A DNA stretch of 64,000 nt. It comes from an uncultured Collinsella sp. (GTDB lineage Bacteria > Actinomycetota > Coriobacteriia > Coriobacteriales > Coriobacteriaceae). The stretch is from the NCBI GenBank assembly GCA_902494245.1, contig CABUSR010000006.1, positions 1 through 64,000 of the forward strand, written 5' to 3'. Positions 18,053 to 27,500 of the stretch are shown in pieces; position 1 is the stretch's first letter, and every line of letters starts with the position of its first letter. The translations under genes and the position numbers were made by a program. The notes below the pieces were generated by a model, which worked only from the letters and a program-made list of their open reading frames with translations, had not been told where the DNA came from and did not search any database.

Positions 18053-18991
18053 CTAGTCGCGCAGCTCGCGGCCGGTGATCTCGAGGAACACGTCGTTGAG
18101 GGTCGGTGGCTCGCTCCACACGCGGCCGAGCGCCACATCGGCGGCGCGCAGCGTGTCGAGGATGTCGACCAAATTGTGCGGGCTCGCTTCGCAGGTGCAG
18201 ACGATCTCGCCGCCGGACAGCTCAACCGAAAGCACGTGCTCGAGGGCGCGCAGCCGCTCGACCGTGGCGGTCTCTACGGCGCCAACCTCGACAGTCACGC
18301 GCTCGCCCATCTGAATCATGCGCTTGAGCTCGTCGTTGGTGCCCTGCGCCAGCACGCGCCCGCCGTCCATGACCATGATGCGGCTGCAGATTTGCTCGAC
18401 TTCCTCCATGTAATGGCTGGTATACACCACTGTGGCGCCCTCGTCGCGCAAGCGGCAGATGCCCTCCAGGATGGCGTTGCGGCTCTGTGGGTCGACCGCC
18501 ACCGTGGGCTCGTCAAAGAAGATGAGCTCGGGCTTGTGCGCGATGCCGCAGGCGATGTTGAGGCGACGCGCCAGGCCGCCCGAGAGCTTGCCGGGGCGGA
18601 ACTTGGCAAAGTCGCCCAGCCCGACAAAGTCGATCGCCTCGTTCACCAGCGCGCGGCGGTGCTTGCGGTCGTTGACGTAGAGGCTGCAGAAATAGTCGAT
18701 GTTCTCGCGCACCGTGAGCTCGTCAAACACCGCCACCTGCTGCGGCACCACGCCGATGCGGCGCTTGAGGTCGTAGCGGGCGGGCGTCATGGGTTCGCCG
18801 AACAGCTCGATGGTGCCTTTGTCGTAGGCGAGCAGCTGCAAAATGCAGTTGATGGACGTGGTCTTGCCCGAGCCGTTGGGGCCCAGCAGGCCAAAGATCT
18901 CGCCGGGGGCGATGCTCAGGTTAAAGTGGTCGAGCGCGATAAGATCGTCGTAGCGCTTGACGAGGTTTTCGACGTGGACGATGTCTGTCAT
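18053..18991 (-). CDS. ABC-2 exporter ATPase (drug-efflux type)
   Basis: The 312-aa ATPase has Walker A GPNGSGKTT, Q-loop VPQQ, signature LSGGLARR, Walker B LIFFDEPTVAVDP and H-loop TSHYMEE. The C-terminal extension (about 225-312) is of the kind seen in CcmA/DrrA-like export ATPases. Start ATG 18991 begins the conserved MTDIVHVENLVKRY; longer forms run into the divergent promoter region. It is first in a three-gene operon divergent from the histidine kinase gene. Confidence 0.88.
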   Translation of the reverse strand: MTDIVHVENLVKRYDDLIALDHFNLSIAPGEIFGLLGPNGSGKTTSINCILQLLAYDKGTIELFGEPMTPARYDLKRRIGVVPQQVAVFDELTVRENIDYFCSLYVNDRKHRRALVNEAIDFVGLGDFAKFRPGKLSGGLARRLNIACGIAHKPELIFFDEPTVAVDPQSRNAILEGICRLRDEGATVVYTSHYMEEVEQICSRIMVMDGGRVLAQGTNDELKRMIQMGERVTVEVGAVETATVERLRALEHVLSVELSGGEIVCTCEASPHNLVDILDTLRAADVALGRVWSEPPTLNDVFLEITGRELRD

Positions 18992-19176
18992 GAGGCGGCC
19001 CTTCTGTTGCTTGCGGCCCGGTACGATTGCATCATCGCAGGAGCGGACGGCGCGCACCAGTGAGCTTTGTCACGAGTGCGGAGCTTGGCCGTGCGGCCTG
19101 CCGACTTCCCCGCTTTGCCGCGTGGGAGGAATGTCACGGTTGCGCAGGCGGTCCCTCCAGCACGCGCGGCTTCGCG

Positions 19177-19182
19177 TACAAT
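19177..19182 (+). promoter_or_regulatory. -10 element suggesting a leaderless histidine kinase transcript
   Basis: TACAAT ends 6 nt before the ATG at 19189, and no Shine-Dalgarno sequence is visible. The natural transcription start would therefore be at or next to the A of the ATG. No good -35 is seen at the right distance. The 18992-19188 spacer is otherwise the divergent promoter region of the exporter operon and this system. Confidence 0.45.
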
Positions 19183-19188
19183 ACCCGT

Positions 19189-20334
19189 ATGAACAGGCTT
19201 TTCGACAAATCGATCGTTCTGGCGTGCTGTATTGCGGCCGCCATGGGCCTTGCCGTGGACGCCCACCTGGTCGCGGCGTTTTGCCTTGGCGTTATTGCCA
19301 CCTCGCTGGCCGAGGTCGCACAGGGGGAACGCACGCGCCGTACAAGCGAGGCCGCGAGCTACGCTTACATCATCGCGGCCGTCTTCGTGCCGCCGTTTGT
19401 GCCGTTCGCACCCCTTGCCTTCTATGACATCGCGCGACGCGTGCGCCGTGAACGCATCTGGCCCGCGCTGGCGATTGGCGCCGTGTTTGTCTGCGCGCTT
19501 GTCGCGGACCTTCGCGGCGGCGCGCTCACCACCCGAACGCTCCTGCTGACCGCCATCCTTTCGGTTGCCGCCACCTTGCTATCGCTACGTACCGCCCAAC
19601 TGGAGCGCAAGCAACAGCGCATGCGCCGTACCCGCGACGAGCTACAAGAACGAGCCCTCGCGCTCGAAGCGCGCAACCGCGACCTCGCCGACCGCCAGGA
19701 CTACGAAGTCGAGCTCGCGACGCTCGCCGAACGCGCCCGCATCGCGCGCGAGATCCACGATAACGTCGGGTACCAGCTCACGCGCGCTTCACTGCAGGCC
19801 GAAGCCCTACGCGTGGTCCACGCCGACGAGCCCAGGGTTGCCGCCGATTTCGCCGACGTCAAACGCACGGTTGACGAGGCGCTCCAGCTTGTGCGCACCA
19901 GCGTCCACGCGCTCAACGACAACGCCGTCGACCTTTCCGTGCAGCTCGAACGCATTGTCGAAGGCACACGCTCGGACGGCGGCCCGCAGATTGAGCTTGA
20001 AGTTATGGCCGAACATGCGCCCGCAAACGTCGCCAACTGCTTTGCAGCGGTCCTGCGCGAAGCGCTCTCCAATACCATGCGCCACGCTTGCGCCCAGACC
20101 ATTACCGTGCGGTGCATGGAGCATCCGTCGTTTTACCAGCTTGTCGTTACCGACGATGGCGCGGGCGGGGTCCAAGCAAGCGGCCGCGGCGCTGCGGAGG
20201 GCATTGGGCTCGCCTCCATGCGCGAGCGCATCGAGGCGCTTGGCGGCGCCTTCACCGCCGGCCCGCGTGCCAGCGCCGGCGGCTGGCGCGTGTTTGCCAC
20301 CGTTCCCAAACAGCAAGGAGATGAGGGCCGATGA
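19189..20334 (+). CDS. NarL-family sensor histidine kinase
   Basis: The 381-aa membrane kinase has four to five helices at the N-terminus (about 5-135) with almost no external loop, a coiled linker (about 140-180), a HisKA_3 dimerisation domain with the phospho-acceptor in REIHDNVGYQLT (His about 189), and a HATPase_c domain (N-box LREALSNTMRHA, G-box DDGAGG and GIGLASMRERIEALGG). Kinases with few external residues often sense membrane stress or signal through a linked transporter. Its stop overlaps the response regulator start (ATGA). Confidence 0.88.
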   Translation: MNRLFDKSIVLACCIAAAMGLAVDAHLVAAFCLGVIATSLAEVAQGERTRRTSEAASYAYIIAAVFVPPFVPFAPLAFYDIARRVRRERIWPALAIGAVFVCALVADLRGGALTTRTLLLTAILSVAATLLSLRTAQLERKQQRMRRTRDELQERALALEARNRDLADRQDYEVELATLAERARIAREIHDNVGYQLTRASLQAEALRVVHADEPRVAADFADVKRTVDEALQLVRTSVHALNDNAVDLSVQLERIVEGTRSDGGPQIELEVMAEHAPANVANCFAAVLREALSNTMRHACAQTITVRCMEHPSFYQLVVTDDGAGGVQASGRGAAEGIGLASMRERIEALGGAFTAGPRASAGGWRVFATVPKQQGDEGR

Positions 20335-20960
20335 GGCTCATCGTTGTCGACGACGACCGCCTGGTGGTCGATTCGCTCAAGATTATCTTGGGCGCCCAGC
20401 CGCAGATCGAAGTGGTGGGCACCGGTGCCAACGGCAACGATGCGGTGGCGCTCTACGCCGAGTACGCGCCCGATATCGCACTGCTCGACATTCAGATGCC
20501 GGGGCGCGACGGACTTTCGACGGCACGCGAGATCCTTGAGCGCGACCCTGCGGCGCGCGTGGTGTTTCTGACGACATTCTCGGATGACGAATACATTGTG
20601 TCGGCGCTCAAACTGGGCGCGCGCGGCTACTTGATTAAAACCGACGTCGCTGCCATCCCTCCCGCGTTGACGCAGGTCATGGATGGCAAACGCGTGCTCG
20701 AGGGCAAGGCGATCGAGGACGTCGATTTTGACGGAACGGACGTTGAGGCGGGCACGCCCCGCCGGCCTGCGGCCTTTGTCAGCCTAACCGACCGCGAGTT
20801 CGAAGTCGCCGAGCTCATCGCCCGCGGCCTCGATAACAAGGAGATTGCCGCCACCGCCTATATGGGCGAAGGCACCGTACGCAACCACATCAGCTCAATC
20901 CTTGCCAAAATGGGCCTGCGCAACCGCACCCAAATCGCCATCGCCTATCTGCGAGGGTAA
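20331..20960 (+). CDS. NarL/LuxR-family response regulator
   Basis: The 209-aa regulator has a receiver domain (1-120) with acidic pocket D7-D9, phospho-acceptor D53 and a TT switch (about 80), then a C-terminal LuxR-type HTH (about 145-205; LTDREFEVAELIARGLDNKEIA and GTVRNHISSILAKMGLRNRT). It is translationally coupled to the kinase. By position its likely target is the divergent ABC-2 exporter operon; this is inference. Confidence 0.9.
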   Translation: MRLIVVDDDRLVVDSLKIILGAQPQIEVVGTGANGNDAVALYAEYAPDIALLDIQMPGRDGLSTAREILERDPAARVVFLTTFSDDEYIVSALKLGARGYLIKTDVAAIPPALTQVMDGKRVLEGKAIEDVDFDGTDVEAGTPRRPAAFVSLTDREFEVAELIARGLDNKEIAATAYMGEGTVRNHISSILAKMGLRNRTQIAIAYLRG

Positions 20961-21020
20961 TTACCCAACGGCCAACCGCTCCGGCAGAGCAAAATAGCTG
21001 TTATCGATTTAATGCCATTT

Positions 21021-21174
21021 CAAAACTATGCCGGTTTACTACGATGAATCGCCCGTCTCCGACCGCAGCAAATTGCGCGCTTGCAAAACCGCAGGTAGAA
21101 CGTTTGCAATATTTAGAAAAATGCAGCCATGGTCGGGAATGTCGAATTCGTCGTAGTAAACCGGCATAGTTTTG
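21021..21174. repeat. Palindromic element A (left of giant surface gene)
   Basis: A 154-bp element with 29-bp terminal inverted repeats (28/29 identical; ends CAAAACTATGCCGG). Its interior carries AAAACCGCAGGTAGA on the plus strand at 21085-21099. There is no convincing ORF. A related element A' lies at 29417-29569, on the other side of the giant gene. Confidence 0.8.
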
Positions 21175-21265
21175 TTCGGGCGGCCCTGCACGAGTGCCTC
21201 CGCCAGCCTCGCTGGACCAAAATGATCCGTTTTCCTCCGTCCCCAAGGGATCAGCCGGAACCGCT

Positions 21266-21427
21266 CGCCACGAAATCGTCCCATCTACTACGTTTGATTC
21301 GATACCCCTGACCATACCTTCGTTTTGAACAAAACCACAGGCGTTCTACCTGCGGTTTTGTTTTCGCGTTTTTTGGCATGGTTAGGGGTAAGGGACTAAA
21401 TGTAGTAGATGGGCCGGTTTCGTGGCG
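21266..21427. repeat. Palindromic element B (left of giant surface gene)
   Basis: A 162-bp imperfect palindrome of about 50-bp arms with conserved CGCCACGAAA ends and CCCATCTACTACGTTT. The centre has a small GCAGG/CCTGC hairpin and the 15-mer core AAAACCGCAGGTAGA on the minus strand (21345-21359). TGATCCGTTTTCCTCCGTCC precedes it. Copy B' is at 29163-29323. Confidence 0.8.
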
Positions 21428-21530
21428 AATCCTTCTCGCCTACGCACAAAAGCGCCGCCACGGAGGAGGGAGATACCTCCGCGGCGGCTGGGGGTGGGGG
21501 TGGGGGCTATGTTCTGGCTCCCCGCCGGCC

Positions 21531-21554
21531 GCCCGGGGCCTTTTGGCCCCGGGC
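21531..21554 (-). terminator. Hairpin after the giant surface protein gene
   Basis: A perfect 10-bp GCCCGGGGCC / GGCCCCGGGC stem with a TTTT loop lies 13 bp past the stop. No T-tract follows. A second GC-rich hairpin (GCCGCC..CGGAGG / CCTCCG..GGCGGC) lies at 21453-21487. Together they probably end the transcript. Confidence 0.6.
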
Positions 21555-21567
21555 GCTGCCAGCGTGC

Positions 21568-24500
21568 CTAGCGCTTACGGATACCCCAGACCAGGGCTCC
21601 GACGCCGGCCATGGCGATGACGAATGCCATGAGCAGTGCAGCGGCCTGCTGGTCACCCGTGGTGGGCAGGAAACCCTTGACCGTCTTGACGATGTTCGTC
21701 ACGGTCTTGGGTGTGCCGGGATCGGGCGTCGGCACGGGCGTCTCGGGCTTCTTGTACGTGTTGTTGAACACGATACCCTCGACGCTCTTGTCGCCCTTGG
21801 TAAAGGCAACGTTCGCCTTGAGGTTGCCCTCGCCGTCGTCGACCACGTTAACGGTCGCGGTAAAGACGGACTTGTCGTAGGTCATACCGGCCTCGTCACC
21901 CTTGACCTCGCTGATGGTGTAGACGTACGTACCGGGCTCGTCGTACTCGAGCTTGTCGAAGTTGATCTTGCCGTCGGCATCGTTGGTAACCGTAGACTCG
22001 ATGTTCTCGCCAACGAGCTTAAAGCTAAACTCGTCCTTCTTGAGCTCGCGTCCCTCGAGCACCTTGACCGCGCCGATGGAAACCTGCGTGGGCATGGCGT
22101 GATACTTGTTGGTAAAGCCAGCCGACTCGGTAGTTCCCTCGAGCTTGTGCGTCGCACTCAGCGTGCCGTCACCATTGTCGGAGACGGTGGTCACGACGGT
22201 GTAGGTCGTGCCGTCATAGGTGACGCCCTTGTACAGGCCGAGCGCGTTGGGGCAAGCCTCGCGCAGCGTGTACGTGTGCGTACCGGGTGCCTCGTAGCGG
22301 ATCGGGCTCAGTGTCACAGTGCCGTTGGCGTCGTTGGTGCCGCTTGCGACAACCACGTCGTCCTCGAGCAGATCAAGCGTGAACTCGCCAGCTGCAAGGT
22401 CGCGGCCGGTCAGACGCTTGACCGTCTTGACCTGATCGGTCACGGAAGAATCAGTGGGCGTCACGCCATAGGTGTTGGTGAACGTGAAGGCCGCACCGTC
22501 ATCGCCGTCGCGCACAACACTCAGGTGTCCGGCACCGTCGTCAGTCACGGTATAGGAAACCTTGCGCGTGGCGTTGGCATCGTTAGTCACGCCAGGGGCG
22601 CTGCCGGTCTCGGTTACCGTGTACGTAAAAGTGTGCGAGCGCGGAGCGGTGGGGGCCGCAGGCTCGGGCTCGTCGGCGTTGGCGTCAGCGTCGGCCTCTT
22701 CAGCTTCGGTCTCGTCAGCCTCGTCGGCCTCGGCTTCGTCAGCTTCGTCTGCCTCGGCCTTATCGGTCGCATCGTCCGTCACGCCCAGAGCGCGGTTGAG
22801 GTCCTCGAGCGTAAAGTGGATCTTGCCAAAGTCCACGTTGCCAGCCGCGTCGTTGGCTGTGGTCGTGCGCTCGGGCATCGGGGCACCAGCCTCGTCGGCG
22901 GTCACGGTAAAGGTGAACTTGCCCGTGATGTCAGCCGGGGTCAGGCCCTCGGCAGCTTGGAGCTTCTTAGTGCCGGTGAGCGCGGCATCGACGGCTTCGG
23001 CGCCGTAGACGTTCTCGAACAAGGGCTCGACGCCGCCGTAGTCGACCGTTGCCGTCAGGGTACCGTCACCGTTGTCGACGACGATAACCTTAAAGCCAAA
23101 GCTCCACGTTGTAGCGGAAACGCCATTCGGCAGCCCGAATAAATCTTCGTAGGCCGTGTAGTTAATGGTCCAGGCAAGCTTACCGTCCTTATCGGTACGA
23201 TAAGCAAGCCCAGCAGCCTCAAGATTAGCAAGCATCTTAGTGTCGTAGTGCAGCGTATCAAAGCTCACGTGCCCGCCGATATTGGGCTTGAGGTTTTCGT
23301 ATGCCACAAGCTCACCCTGATAGGCGATGCCGAACCAGAACTCGCCGTCGGCCATCGGGCGGCCGGTCAGAGTCTTGGTGGCAACGACCTGAGCGGCGGT
23401 GCCGCCAGGCGTGTTGGTCGTAGCGCTGTAACTGTTGTGGAACGGCACCAGGGCCTTCTCGACCTCGTTCTCGCCACTCTTGTGGACCGTCTCATGCGTG
23501 CCCTCGGGACCGCCGGAAACGGTCGTCGTAGCAGTGAGCGTGCCGGCGGTGTCGTCGGCGATGGCGATCGTCACCGTACGCACGGCGTCGTCGTAGGTGT
23601 AACCGGGCTGGCCGTCGTTCTTCTCGGCCACGGTGTACGTAAAGGTCTTGCCGGCGTCAGCCTGCGTAAATATAACCTCATGACCAGCCAGAATGTCGAT
23701 CAGTCCGACCGTTGCCTCTGCCGCTGCGGGGGACTTGAAGCTATTAGCCCCGGGCAGCAGACCGAGCGCGCGAGCCGAAGCGTCGTCAGCAGGTGTCACG
23801 GTAAAGGTGAACTGACCCTCGGTCATGGGGCGGCCATCCAGATACTTGCTGAGCCACAGACCGCCGGCAGCGGTGTAGTTAAGCTCAGTGCGGTACGTGT
23901 TGGTAAAGCGTCCGTTTTCCTTCTTGGTGACGTTGGCGGTCAGGCTGCCATCGCCGTTCTCGGTCACGGTCACTTCGGCGGTTGCGACATGCGCGTCATA
24001 CGTCACGCCGACCGTGCTGCCCGCGTTCTCGCGAATCTCGTACTTATAGGTTCCGGCGGCAGCGTAGTGAATCTTGCCGAACTTGATGGCGGCAATGCCG
24101 TCCTTCGCGTCCTTCTTGCTCACGGTTACGGTTGCGGGATCGGGCAGTGGGGCGTCTTCGGGGGCGGTGATGGTAAAGCTGAACTCGTCCCCATCCGTCC
24201 AGTCGCGGCCGCTGATGACCTTGCTCAGGTCAAAGTCGAGGTCTGCATCGGTCGGGGTCACGCTGTAAGTGTTCTCGAAGGTCGCAGGCGTGGCGCTCTT
24301 CAGCTCGTGCGTAGCGCTGAGGGTACCGTCACCGTTGTCGGTAATGGTGGTCTCGATGGTGTACTTGGCGTCGCTGTACGTGATGCCCTTGCTGGTGGTT
24401 CCGCCGTTGACCTCGCGCAGCGTGTAGGGGTACTTGCCGGGCTTGGCGTACTTCACGGCGCCCATCGTGATGTTGCCGCTGGCGTCGTTGGTGCCGGTGG

Positions 24501-27500
24501 CGACGACCTTGTCGCCCTCGACGAGCTCGAAGGAGAACTCGCCGGCAGCAAGCTCGCGTCCGGTCAGGACCTTATTCGCGGTGATCTGGTCGGTGACGCT
24601 GAACTCGTCAGGATTCGGCTTGTAGCTGTTGTTGAACTTCGCCTCGTCGGCTCCATTCAGGACATGCTTCGCCTCGAGCGTGCCGTCGCCCTTGTCGGTG
24701 ATGGTCGTCTCAATGGTGTAGGTCTTGCCGTCGTAGGTGATGCCGTTGTTGGCGTCGCCCGGGACCTCGCACAGCGTGTAGGTATGCTTGCCGGCAGCGG
24801 TGTACTCGATGGGGCTCATCTTGATCTTGCCGCGGTCGTCATTCTTGCCGGTGGCGACAACATCGTTGCCCTCGACGAGCTCGAAGGAGAACTCGCCTTC
24901 CTTGAGATCGCGCCCGGTCAGGACCTTGGTCGCCGTGATCTGATCAGTAACACTGAAGCTCTTGGGGGTTACGGTGTAGGCGTTCTCGAAGGTCGCCTTG
25001 TCAACATTCTGCAGCTTGTGCTCCACGCTGAGGGTGCCATCGTTGTTATCCTTGACGGTGGTCACAATAGTGTACTCAGCGGTGCTGTAAGTAATGCCGT
25101 TTTCGGTGGTGCCGGCCTTGGTCTCGCGCAGTATGTAGGTGTGCTCGCCAGCCGCAGTGTAGGTGACGGGATCCATTACGATCTTGCCGTCGGCATTGTT
25201 GGTACCGGTGGCGACCACGTTATTGCCCTCGACGAGCTCGAAACGGAAATCGCCAGCCTTGAGGTCGCGCCCGTCCAGGACCTTGTCCGCGGTGATCAGG
25301 TCGGTGACGCTGGAGCTCTTGGGGGTCACGTTGTAGGAGTTCTTGAACTCGGCAACCTTGACGTCCTTCAGAACATGCGTGGCGCTGAGCGTACCGTCGC
25401 CGTTGTCCGTGATGGTGGTCTCGATGGTGTACTTGGCGTCACTGTAGGTGATGCCCTTGCTGGTGGTTCCGCCCTTGACCTCGCGCAGCGTATAGGCGTG
25501 CGTTCCGGCCTTGGTGTACTCGATGGGGCTCATCGTGATCTTGCCATCGGCGGCGTTCTTGCCGGTGGCAACGACCTTGACGTCCTTGCCCTCGCCCTCG
25601 ACGAGCTCGAAGGAGAACTCGCCCTCAGCCATGTCGCGGCCGGTCAGGACCTTGGTCGCGGTAATCCGATCCTCGACAGGCTTCACGTTATAGGCATTGG
25701 TGAACGTAAATGCCACATCGCCGTCTGGCTTGTGGGATACGCTCAAATTACCCTTGCCGTCATCGGTCACGGTGTAGGAAACCTTGCGCGTGGCGTTGGC
25801 GTCGTTGGTCACGCCAGCGACCTCGCCGGACTCAGTCACGGTGTAGGTAAAGGTGTGCTCGCGCTTCTCGGGCTTCTCGCCCAGAGCCTTGTTAAGGTCG
25901 TCGAGCGTAAAGGTAATCTTGCCAAAGTCGACCTTGCCCTTGGCATCATTGGTCGCGCTCGCGTTCGTGGGCATGGGTGCGCCCTCTTCACCGGTCACGG
26001 TAAAGGTGAACTTGCCGGCAATGTCAGCCGGGGTCAGGCCATCAGGAACCTGCAGATTCTTCTTGCCCACAAGCGATACCTCGACAGGCGCGGCAGTGTA
26101 GGCGTTCACAAACTCGTTGCCGGCATCGCCGTAGACAGCCGTCGCCGTCAGGGTACCATCGCCGTTGTCGACAACGGTCACATATGCGTCAATTGCCGCC
26201 GTGGTAGTGCTCACGCCCGCAGGCAGCTCGCCGGTCTGCTCGGCAGCAATGTAGCGAATGGTCCACGTGGGCTTGTCTGAGCTAGCGTCAAACGACGCCT
26301 TGTCTTCCTCGACCAGCTTGGCAAGCGACTCGGTCGTGTACGTCAGCGGACCGAACTCAACCTTGCCACCCTTGTTGGTTGCATCCAGCAGAACCTCGTC
26401 GTGCCCCGCATAGCTCAGCGCAAACTTAAATTCGTCATCGGCCATCAGGCGCCCCGTGAGCGTCTTGGTAGCCTCAAGAGTCAGCGGGGTTTCCGTCTTG
26501 GCGCTATAGATGTTCGTGAACTTAGTCTCACCCGAGGTCTTTTCAACGTCGGCCTTAAGCTCACCCTTGGCGTTAACCGTCACAGCCACCTTGAACGTGG
26601 CAACGTTCTTGCTGTAGGTAATGCCACCGGCGTCGCCCTTGACCTCGCGGACCTCATAGGTGTACTCGCCCGGCTCGGCATAAGTAATCTTGCCAAAGTT
26701 AATGGCTGCCTTGCCCTTGTCGAGATCGGCATTGGTCACAGTTACGGTCGCGGGGTCGGGCATCGGGGCATTGTTGTCGGACGTCGCGGAGAGCTCAAAC
26801 TCAAACGCATCCGTATCCGCCCACTTGCGGCCCTCGAGCACCTTGGTCAGACCAAAGTCAGTCTTGGTATCCACCGTTGTCGGCTTGGTTGCAAGGCTAA
26901 AGATAATCTTGCCGTTGTTGCCCAGGTGCGAATGCACGTGCGTGGAAGTCGCAACGGAGGAAAGGTCATTCCACCTGAGGTTAAGCACGTCGCGCGCGGT
27001 CTCGGTCTTGTTACCATTCACCTCCACATCGTCCTTGGTGGTATGCAGCTGGTCGATATAGGCCAAGCGCGCGGTTCCCTTATTAAAGGACCAATAGCCG
27101 TCATCTTTGACCAGAGCGCCGTCGTAGCTGGCGATCTCGTGCCCCTCAAACTCCACAACGGCATAGTCGTCCTTCGGCTTGCCGTTTGCGCCCATCGCCA
27201 CAAACTCGTCCTTGTAGTAATAGACGTCGTTGCCCTGCGGCTTTACCGTCGCGCGCTGGGTGCATTCCTTGTCCGTGTAGATAGGCGTGATTTTTTGGAA
27301 GTAATAGTAGCTGTTGGTATCGGCGGGCTCAAACTCGGCGACAACATCGCCCAGCTCGCCGCCCGACCACTTGTTGGCCAGGAAGTAGACCGTCTGGTTG
27401 TCGGCGTCCTTGTGGTCATCGATATACTTCTTGAGCACCTTATCGGGCGTAAACAGGTTGTTGCGTGCTTCGTCCTTGACACTCGAGGTGTATTTAATCT

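Noticed and set aside
16841..19063. A 740-codon plus-strand frame across the ABC-2 operon.
   Set aside because: It runs antisense to three motif-bearing exporter genes and has no recognisable domain.
21021..21320. Short open frames within palindromic elements A and B.
   Set aside because: They follow the inverted repeats, have no ribosome binding site and read into low-complexity sequence. The DNA palindromes explain them.
24250..25690. CRISPR-like regular repetition.
   Set aside because: The repeats are about 350 bp, in frame and protein-coding (pilin domains). There are no short repeats with unique spacers anywhere in the window.
23248..26280. A 1010-codon open frame on the plus strand, and another at 26401-28980.
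   Set aside because: Both are antisense to the repeat domains of the giant surface protein and owe their length to its codon pattern. The repeats, signal peptide and LPTTG lie on the minus strand.
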